Positions 41,847 through 47,068 of a DNA stretch of 47,068 nt are shown here, piece by piece (position 1 is the stretch's first letter; each line of letters begins with the position of its first letter). Below the pieces are notes generated by a model. That model was not told where the DNA came from, ran no database searches, and worked only from the letters and a program-made list of their open reading frames with translations. Source of the DNA: Pseudomonadales bacterium. Its GTDB lineage: Bacteria > Pseudomonadota > Gammaproteobacteria > Pseudomonadales > Pseudohongiellaceae. Both the position numbers and the translations under genes were made by a program. The stretch covers positions 1 to 47,068 of the forward strand of contig JAJDYJ010000015.1 in assembly GCA_022822865.1 (NCBI GenBank). The letters are read 5' to 3'.

Positions 41847-42821
41847 TCAATCGCCGTAGACTTTCCGGGCCGAACGCAGTTTTTCGCGTACCTTTTCCCG
41901 CAGTTCAGCAGGCGCCAGGACTTCGACATCCGAGCCATATCGGAGGATGTCCATGAGCAATTCCGTATCGTTCGAATACGGCACGGTCAGAACGTAATGG
42001 CCTTCTTCGTCAAAGTGGCTCTCCTGCGCCGAATGCCATTTTTCCAGTGCGATCCAGCGAGCACGGTCCGCATGAACTCGCAACACGGCCCTTTTTATTT
42101 GCTGGCCGGCAAATATACCGTAGCCGGCGCCAAGCTCTGCATCAAGCATCGCATCCGCAACGTTTTTGGCCTTCATTGATTGAAGTTCCACGGCGCGCAT
42201 GGCGTCCACTCCAAAACTTCGAAGTCCTTTGCGGAGATGACACCATGCATCCAGATACCAATTTTCGCGGTAGTAGACCAAGCGTTGGGGAGACACCTCC
42301 CGGAATGTAATCTCGTCCAGATGACGATTGTAATGTTCAAGTTTCAATCGCCTGCGCCTCAGCAGACCAGAGGCAATGGTTTCGAAATGAGCGGGCTCGA
42401 CCGGTCGTGCGGCTATATTGAGCACGCGAATGCGGCGAGTGAGTTCTGCGATGGAATGGTCGCCCGCATCAAGCAACATCCTGATTCGCGCCTGTAGTGG
42501 TTTTATGTGTGGGCCGAGCAATCCAGGCTGAAGGTTGGACAGCAGGTGCTCCATGGAAAGCAGAGCGTGAATTTCCGAGGAATTCAGCCACAATCCAGGT
42601 AACGAATATCGTTGACCGTCATTTTGCGATTGCTCATAACGGTACCCGCGCATGGACGGATCCCAGACGATAGGCGCGTTTAACCTGTCCCTCAGATATT
42701 CAAGATCGCGCTTGATCGTCGCACGAGAAACGCCTAGCTCCTCAACCATCAAGGCCAGAGGTGTTGCCCGCCTCTCTTGCAGAAGTTGGTCAATCTTATA
42801 GAAGCGTTCGGTGCGGTCCAT
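41847..42821 (-). CDS. WYL-domain transcriptional regulator (YafY/PafC-like)
   Basis: A 324-residue regulator. Residues 1-65 form a winged helix-turn-helix (RFYKIDQLLQERRATPLALMVEELGVSRATIKRDLEYLRDRLNAPIVWD), and residues about 140-215 are a WYL domain (ITFREVSPQRLVYYRENWYLDAWCHLRKGLRSFGVDAM, carrying the W-Y-L pattern and its ligand-binding arginine/histidine residues). A WCX-type C-terminal extension follows (ALEKWHSAQESHFDEEGHYVLTVPYSNDTELLMDILRYGSDVEVLAPAELREKVREKLR). WYL regulators sense nucleotides or single-stranded DNA and often control phage-defence genes. It is followed by the ARPP-1 gene after 87 bases. Confidence 0.9.
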   Translation of the reverse strand: MDRTERFYKIDQLLQERRATPLALMVEELGVSRATIKRDLEYLRDRLNAPIVWDPSMRGYRYEQSQNDGQRYSLPGLWLNSSEIHALLSMEHLLSNLQPGLLGPHIKPLQARIRMLLDAGDHSIAELTRRIRVLNIAARPVEPAHFETIASGLLRRRRLKLEHYNRHLDEITFREVSPQRLVYYRENWYLDAWCHLRKGLRSFGVDAMRAVELQSMKAKNVADAMLDAELGAGYGIFAGQQIKRAVLRVHADRARWIALEKWHSAQESHFDEEGHYVLTVPYSNDTELLMDILRYGSDVEVLAPAELREKVREKLRSARKVYGD

Positions 42822-42898
42822 CTGCTCATCCGTACTGGTTGACAGTCCGAATAACCGCTACGAGCTTCCAGGTCAAGCCTGGGCCATTGATCAGGTGG

Positions 42899-43654
42899 TC
42901 ATTCGCAGACCACACCGTCGCCATCGCCGTCGCGCATGTAGCGATAGGCGGGATGCGAACGCGGGACAGGGGCGATGCCGTGGCGTCGGGCTTCGGCGCA
43001 GGTGATGCGGCCGTTTCCGTTATCGTCCCAACGTTGCAGTGCATCGACGCTGGAAGGCGCGGAGTTACTTTCAAATGCCGGGACGGGTGCAGGTACCGCA
43101 TTGCGGGCGTTGTCAGCCAGGAATTCCAGTTCGTTGGAATCACATTGCGCCAGAATGCCTTGCGCGGCGGCTGCTTCGGCACGGTCAATCGTGAGGTTGT
43201 ATTTCTGTCTCACGGCAATGGTGCGGGCAACGAACCAGCAGGCATTTTGGGGAGGTACCCACTCCGCGACATCCTTCGCGGATTTCACATTGCGATTGAG
43301 TCGCGGCGCTGCCAGGGTGAGATTGAGCAGGTCCGATGCGAACTGCCGCTTGACGGCGGCACTCCTGCCGCAAAGTCCCGATTCGTGCGCCTCCAACAGT
43401 GAAACCATGTGCTCGATGTCCGTGTCGCGTGGACTGCCAAAATACGTACCGGTATAGGGGCTGTATATGCGCCCTCCCATTTCGGCAATGATTTCTCTTT
43501 CTACCGATTGGGAATAGGGATAGTCGGAGCGGTCATAAGTCGAGCAGCGAAATTCCGGTGCGATGACAAGACCAAGCCATGTTTCCTGCGCAAAAGCTGT
43601 CGAGAAGCCGCCAATCAGCAACGTCAGTACTGAGTTAACAACAATCAGCCTCAT
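42899..43654 (-). CDS. Secreted HNH/DUF1524-type nuclease with a C-terminal excalibur domain
   Basis: A 251-residue exported protein. A signal peptide (LTLLIGGFSTAFAQ) precedes the domain. The DTDIEHMVSLLEAHESGLC segment (E81, H82) and DLLNLTLAAPRLNRNVKSAKDVAEWVPPQNACWFVART fit the His-Me finger pattern of DUF1524/GmrSD-C-like HNH nucleases, with conserved asparagine and tryptophan after the histidine. The last 15 residues (YRYMRDGDGDGVVCE) are an excalibur Ca2+-binding motif with D-x-D-x-D-G. It would degrade nucleic acid outside the cell or in the periplasm. A roughly 76-base gap separates it from the WYL gene start on the other side. Confidence 0.85.
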   Translation of the reverse strand: MRLIVVNSVLTLLIGGFSTAFAQETWLGLVIAPEFRCSTYDRSDYPYSQSVEREIIAEMGGRIYSPYTGTYFGSPRDTDIEHMVSLLEAHESGLCGRSAAVKRQFASDLLNLTLAAPRLNRNVKSAKDVAEWVPPQNACWFVARTIAVRQKYNLTIDRAEAAAAQGILAQCDSNELEFLADNARNAVPAPVPAFESNSAPSSVDALQRWDDNGNGRITCAEARRHGIAPVPRSHPAYRYMRDGDGDGVVCE

Positions 43655-43816
43655 GGCCTGGTTCTTCTGGTTGTCTATAGTTCTTGTCGATTGTTTTGGT
43701 AATTGGCCCCGCGGGGCGGCGCAATCGTCAGCGCAATTTGAAAGTATACTCCGTCATATTCCGATGCCAAAAGCTGCAAGATTCAGAGCATAGCCTCAGA
43801 TCTCCGCCTGGCGTGA

Positions 43817-44347
43817 TCAGGCGTCTTGCGAGCCCGGCCCGCGCCACGGGGTCAGGCGCGGCCACCAGCGACGCACATGCCGGCAATAGGTCTCATACGA
43901 TCCTTCGAATCTTCGACGAAGTTGCGGCTCTTCGTAGAATCGCACGTGCAGGTGAAATCCGAGCAGAAGCAACCCAGCGTAGGCGAACAGAGAGACCTGG
44001 CCAAAGAGCAGCGCCTGCCCGGCAACGATGGTCAGTACGCAGACGTACATCGGGTTCCGCACGAACCGGTAGAGGCCGGACACCACCAGCACTTCGGTCT
44101 GCCCCACCGGCGCCGGCGTGCCGCGTCCCTCAAGGGCGAAGCGGGCAAAACAATCCAGCAGGCAGGCCAGACCTGCAATGACTGCCGCTACACCCACTAC
44201 CCGCCCGACCGGCAGACCGAACAGCGGCGCCTGCATCGACCAACCGGATAGCAAGAACGGGACAACGCCGGCTACAACACCGGGAGCAGCCAGGAAGAAT
44301 GCGAACGACCCCAGGACCGCACGCGCAGTTGTGCCCTTCTCGAACAT
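43817..44347 (-). CDS. Isoprenylcysteine carboxyl methyltransferase-family membrane protein
   Basis: A 176-residue membrane protein starting at the ATG at 44347. Four to five hydrophobic segments are visible (SFAFFLAAPGVVAGVVPFLLS, VVGVAAVIAGLACLLDCFA, YVCVLTIVAGQALLFGQ, LFAYAGLLLLGFHLHV). The ICMT/PEMT signature is GLYRFVRNPMYVCVLTIVAGQ, then FYEEPQLRRRFEGSYETYCRHVRRWWPRL, where the RNPMY and EEP-x-L segments contact S-adenosylmethionine. The methyl acceptor is unknown. An older partial duplicate lies at 39091-39356. The start codon is uncertain; a GTG further upstream is possible. Confidence 0.82.
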   Translation of the reverse strand: MFEKGTTARAVLGSFAFFLAAPGVVAGVVPFLLSGWSMQAPLFGLPVGRVVGVAAVIAGLACLLDCFARFALEGRGTPAPVGQTEVLVVSGLYRFVRNPMYVCVLTIVAGQALLFGQVSLFAYAGLLLLGFHLHVRFYEEPQLRRRFEGSYETYCRHVRRWWPRLTPWRGPGSQDA

Positions 44348-44425
44348 GTCATGATGCCCGGAGAATCCCAAGAATGATGTTACGACAGCCTGGCGCTCAA
44401 GATGCAACTCGACCCTGACAGCGAT

Positions 44426-44509
44426 CCGTAAATCTCGCACTAACTATCCGTATTTCTCGCAATAGAACCCCGTAAAACTCGCAATAGGGCTTCGTAAATC
44501 TCGCAATAG
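44426..44509 (+). repeat. Four direct repeats with an exact 22-base period, before the ATPase gene
   Basis: Units of the form CCGTAAATCTCGCAATAG begin with CGT at 44427, 44449, 44471 and 44493, spaced exactly 22 bases (two DNA turns). The core CTCGCA is in all four; the middle bases vary (AAAT, ATTT, AAAA, AAAT). The array ends nine bases before the ATG at 44518 and the last unit overlaps the expected -35 region of a possible TACAAT promoter (44514-44519). The regular spacing suggests repeated protein binding on one DNA face. Confidence 0.75.
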
Positions 44510-44517
44510 CGGCTACA

Positions 44518-45792
44518 ATGGAAGCCATGTACAAACGACATGTCCAGAGCCTGCTCCATGAATTGCTCGGCGAATTTCGCATAGTCTACGTCACGGGGCC
44601 GCGGCAATCCGGGAAAACGACGCTCGTCCGCATGGTGGCGGAGAACCTGCCGTTGCGCTACATATCGCTGGACGATCAGGCAACTCGCACCGCCGTGGAA
44701 TTCGACCCACATGGATTCATTCGCTCCCTGGGTGACGAGAGCGTGGTCATTGACGAGTTTCAATATGTTCCGGCGCTGATCCCCGCCATCAAGGAAGCCT
44801 CCGATCGACTGGCGCCGGATCGGCGCGGCAAGTTTCTGCTCACGGGTTCCGCCGATATATTCGCCACCGCGCGGGTGCAGGAAGCTCTTCCGGGTCATAT
44901 GGCGCGGCTGGAGTTGCTGCCGCTTTCCGTGGACGAGATTTCGGGCGGTGGGAGAAATGCGATCGACTTCCTGATGCGGGAGAATTACCGGCAACAAGGC
45001 GATTATCCCGAATTGACCCGCAATCGGATTGCCGACGCCATCGTCCGTGGCGGCTACCCCGAACTGATCGGAAAAAGCCAACGCATTCGACGAGTGTGGT
45101 TTGGCTCCTATATCAGGGGACGGCTGCTGAAAGATTTCGAATCGCTTTACGCCTCCCGCGCGGACAGTCACACCAATATCGCCGCCCTGGCGCTCTATCT
45201 TTCAGGTTTGTCCGGCAATCTTCTGAAGTATGCCAATGTCGGCAGCGATCTGCGCCTCGATGACCGGCTGGTGAAGAGATACATCGAGACTCTTGAACTG
45301 ATGTACATCGTTCAGCGCGTTCCGGGATTCACCAAAAACCGCGCCAAACGGCTTGCCGTCAGTATGCCGAAAATATATCTCCTTGATACCGGATTAGCTT
45401 GTGCCTTGCTTGGCATAAGAGACGGCGAAACCCTGCTGGCAACCAATCATTACGGCGCGTTGCTGGAGAATCTGGTTTATCTGGAATTGCGCAAGGCCGC
45501 GGCCTGTGCCGAACAACCCATCTCTCTTCATTATTTCCGCAACACGCATCAACGCGAAGTCGATCTCTTGATTGAACGGGACGATGGGCAGGTGACGGGG
45601 GTGGAGGTCAAGGCTTCGGCCAATGTCTCCGCACGAGACTTTCGCGGCTTGTCGGCCTTGTCCGATTTCGCAGGAACAAAATTTCAGCAGGGCATTTTGC
45701 TTTACACCGGATTTCGAGTTCTTCCCTTTCGGATCAAGGACCAGACATTTTACGCGCTCCCCCTTAGCGCATTGATTCCCATTCCCGATTGA
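44518..45792 (+). CDS. AAA-type ATPase with DUF4143 domain
   Basis: A 424-residue ATPase of the AAA_14/DUF4143 type. The P-loop GPRQSGKTT (residues 27-35, with K33), Walker B SVVIDEFQYVP (D79, E80), a sensor LLTGSADIF and the SLPGHMARLELLPLS-like stretch of AAA_14 are visible. The DUF4143 part has RGGYPELI, AALALYLSGLSGNLLKYANVG, KIYLLDTGLACALLGI, LLENLVYLELRKA and HYFRNTHQREVDLLIERDDGQVTGVEVKAS, a PD-(D/E)xK-like nuclease core. These proteins are common near toxin and defence genes, and their function is unsettled. A start at 44527 (MYKRHVQ) is also possible. Confidence 0.9.
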   Translation: MEAMYKRHVQSLLHELLGEFRIVYVTGPRQSGKTTLVRMVAENLPLRYISLDDQATRTAVEFDPHGFIRSLGDESVVIDEFQYVPALIPAIKEASDRLAPDRRGKFLLTGSADIFATARVQEALPGHMARLELLPLSVDEISGGGRNAIDFLMRENYRQQGDYPELTRNRIADAIVRGGYPELIGKSQRIRRVWFGSYIRGRLLKDFESLYASRADSHTNIAALALYLSGLSGNLLKYANVGSDLRLDDRLVKRYIETLELMYIVQRVPGFTKNRAKRLAVSMPKIYLLDTGLACALLGIRDGETLLATNHYGALLENLVYLELRKAAACAEQPISLHYFRNTHQREVDLLIERDDGQVTGVEVKASANVSARDFRGLSALSDFAGTKFQQGILLYTGFRVLPFRIKDQTFYALPLSALIPIPD

Positions 45793-45990
45793 TCAACGCC
45801 CGACAACTCCGAGCGATACGCCCGGTAGTACCTGCATCGGATCCCATTCGAAAAATCTTACTCTTCTCGCAAGCTGTCGCTGTTGCCCTTGAGGCCGACT
45901 TGGGCAGGACATGACTGTTATGCGAATACCGTTTCGCGTATAGTTCGTCTCGACCTCAAAGACGGTCATTTTCACCCGATATAGAGTGCA

Positions 45991-46683
45991 ATGTTCAGAA
46001 ATAAATTGACAAAAAACGATCCCCGCGAGCTTCCCGCGTACACGATCACGGAAGTCGCGCACTACCTCTCCGTGCCGCCAGCCACCATCCGCTATTGGTC
46101 GGTGGGTCGGGACGGCTACGAGTCGCTGATCGAAGTGCCGGAGCACACCCCCACTTTGCTCTCTTTCCTGAATCTCACCGAGCTTCACATGCTTGCCGCC
46201 GTCCGGCGCACGCATCAAGTGAAAATGCCCAGCATTCGGCAAGCGATCGATTACCTCGTGAAGATCGCCGACAACAAGGTGGATAAGCGCCATCCACTGA
46301 TCAGCCGCGTTCTCGAAACGGACGGACTCGATCTGTTCATCCAGGAATACGGACAGATCATCAATATCAGCAAGTCGGGCCAGATAGCCATGCGGGAGAT
46401 TATCAGCGGAGCGCTCAACCGGATTGATCGCGACCCCGACGGCATCCCGATCAAGCTCTTTCCATACACGCGGTCAGACTTTCAGAGGTCACCCGAGAGA
46501 GTCATCATCGATCCGACGATTTCCGCCGGACGCCCCGTTTTGGCCGGCACCGGCCTGACCACCGAACTCATCGCCGAACGCTACAAGGCCGGCGAATCAA
46601 TTTCAGACCTGGCGAAGGACTATGAGCGCGCGGAAGAGGACATCGAAGAAGCAATCCGATGCGAACTCCCAGCCGCAGCCTGA
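45991..46683 (+). CDS. DUF433 antitoxin with MerR-like N-terminus
   Basis: A 230-residue protein. An N-terminal MerR-type helix-turn-helix (YTITEVAHYLSVPPATIRYWSVG at 17-39), a linker with repeated charged segments and a C-terminal DUF433 domain (ERVIIDPTISAGRPVLAGTGLTTELIAERYKAGESISDLAKDYERAEEDIEEAI near 167-222) are clear. This organisation is typical of VapB45-like antitoxins. These are normally followed by a PIN-like DUF5615 toxin, and a broken copy of one starts inside its last codons. The 198-base gap before it (45793-45990) shows no other gene. Confidence 0.87.
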   Translation: MFRNKLTKNDPRELPAYTITEVAHYLSVPPATIRYWSVGRDGYESLIEVPEHTPTLLSFLNLTELHMLAAVRRTHQVKMPSIRQAIDYLVKIADNKVDKRHPLISRVLETDGLDLFIQEYGQIINISKSGQIAMREIISGALNRIDRDPDGIPIKLFPYTRSDFQRSPERVIIDPTISAGRPVLAGTGLTTELIAERYKAGESISDLAKDYERAEEDIEEAIRCELPAAA

Positions 46684-46735
46684 ACCTACGCTGTTTCTCG
46701 ATCGCAATCTAGGAAAGCATGTAATCGCGGAATGA
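46659..46735 (+). pseudogene. Remnant of a PIN-like DUF5615 toxin
   Basis: An ATG at 46659 (MRTPSRS) overlaps the end of the DUF433 gene, the usual place for the toxin start. A shift of one base near 46678 then gives the frame PEPTLFLDRNLGKHVIAE (46679-46732), the conserved N-terminal start of DUF5615 toxins, with the first catalytic aspartate. A TGA at 46733 ends it after about 24 residues, whereas the family is about 110-140 residues long. The toxin is thus both frameshifted and truncated, leaving the antitoxin alone. Confidence 0.75.
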
Positions 46736-46755
46736 CTTTGTAGCGACCAATTCCG

Positions 46756-47068
46756 CTAGCGATGCACTTTCAGATAACCCGTCACATGGCCCAGCAGTGA
46801 TGCCACAAACCGGTGAAAACTGATCTCTTCGGACGGTTCACGGTACCAGCCATTGAGGCCTTGAGTCTTGTTTGATGTGACGAGGCACGCAGAATTGTAG
46901 AGACGCTCCCGAACCAGCTTTATGCAAAACTCTTCGTAACGTTTTACGTAAGAGCTATCGCGAAATTCCTCGTGTACCTTGAAGTGCGGCTCTTTCGCCT
47001 TTACTGGGCTCATGGACTTGGGAGACTCCTGGAGCATCATCAGGTAGCCCAGCCACGGGCTGGCGGAT
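46756..47068 (-). CDS. C-terminal part of a XhoI/PaeR7I-family restriction endonuclease (partial at window edge)
   Basis: The frame is open from the right edge and ends with a TAG/TAA-type stop at 46756. The visible 103 residues (SPWLGYLMMLQESPKSMSPV, then EPHFKVHEEFRDSSYVKRYEEFC, LVRERLYNSAC, then YREPSEEISFHRFVASLLGHV) are the C-terminal part of type II PaeR7I/XhoI restriction enzymes: the P-W-L-G-Y, SPV, EPHF, EFR-x-SY and LVRERLY motifs all match. The family is about 245 residues long and cuts CTCGAG. The N-terminal catalytic part with its PD-(D/E)xK motif lies outside. A cognate methyltransferase is expected further right. Confidence 0.88.
   Translation of the reverse strand, partial: SASPWLGYLMMLQESPKSMSPVKAKEPHFKVHEEFRDSSYVKRYEEFCIKLVRERLYNSACLVTSNKTQGLNGWYREPSEEISFHRFVASLLGHVTGYLKVHR

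Noticed and set aside
44426-44509. CRISPR-like array
   Set aside because: Units repeat every 22 bases with only about five bases between them, there are no unique spacers of 30 bases or more, and no cas genes are present.
45793-46293. A 166-codon open frame on the minus strand
   Set aside because: It mostly mirrors the DUF433 antitoxin gene, whose helix-turn-helix and DUF433 motifs are clear on the plus strand.

Overview
The window comes from a GC-rich, Gram-negative bacterium, most likely a marine or otherwise environmental gammaproteobacterium. This is inferred from the gene content: a TonB-dependent receptor, many Sec-exported hydrolases, lipoproteins, a RimK/RimB pair, and glutathione-dependent formaldehyde oxidation. 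No rRNA, tRNA, CRISPR array or complete insertion sequence was seen. Species-level placement is not possible from the sequence alone.

Left edge (1-3.8 kb): a low-GC accessory patch. It holds two tandem repeats that look like the end of a mobile element, an unknown secreted protein, a small membrane protein, the 3' stump of a TIGR01777-type sugar-nucleotide epimerase, a DUF3368/Phd-UPF0175 toxin-antitoxin pair and an exonuclease/endonuclease/phosphatase-family protein. Core metabolism follows (3.9-12.9 kb): a secreted M20 amidohydrolase, a beta-propeller protein and a DUF1295 membrane enzyme in one operon; a Uma2-type protein; a VapBC module with a clear operator; a DUF2799 lipoprotein; and a tannase-family esterase followed by an acyl-CoA carboxyltransferase.

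13.0-19.4 kb is a tightly packed seven-gene minus-strand block. A retropepsin-like RimB, the ATP-grasp amino-acid ligase RimK and an AstE/aspartoacylase-like zinc hydrolase lead into two MscS-like channels and two MgtE-related proteins (one soluble, one a full transporter). Several of the genes overlap. The layout suggests a peptide or glutamate-adduct ligation and hydrolysis system tied to osmotic or Mg2+ homeostasis. It is the best candidate in the window for an under-described system.

19.5-31.9 kb is a surface catabolism and uptake region. It has an ankyrin protein, a DUF1552 protein and a DUF1592-type multidomain cytochrome (minus strand), a nested palindromic repeat, a type-B carboxylesterase with a DUF3500 protein, a divergent TonB-dependent receptor, a periplasmic protein and a 2OG-Fe(II) oxygenase-like protein. 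31.9-38.5 kb holds formaldehyde detoxification (FghA, AdhC), then a GlcG-like protein, an alpha/beta hydrolase, a quinone oxidoreductase, an LpqC-like esterase and a lipoprotein.

38.5 kb to the right edge is a defence and mobile island. It contains a ParDE-like module, a truncated duplicate of a methyltransferase gene whose full copy lies 4.7 kb away, a two-domain nuclease-like protein with a sharp base-composition break, an ARPP-1 protein with a WYL regulator, a secreted HNH nuclease, a DUF4143 ATPase preceded by four repeats spaced exactly 22 bp apart, a DUF433 antitoxin with a broken toxin, and the C-terminal part of a XhoI/PaeR7I-family restriction endonuclease.
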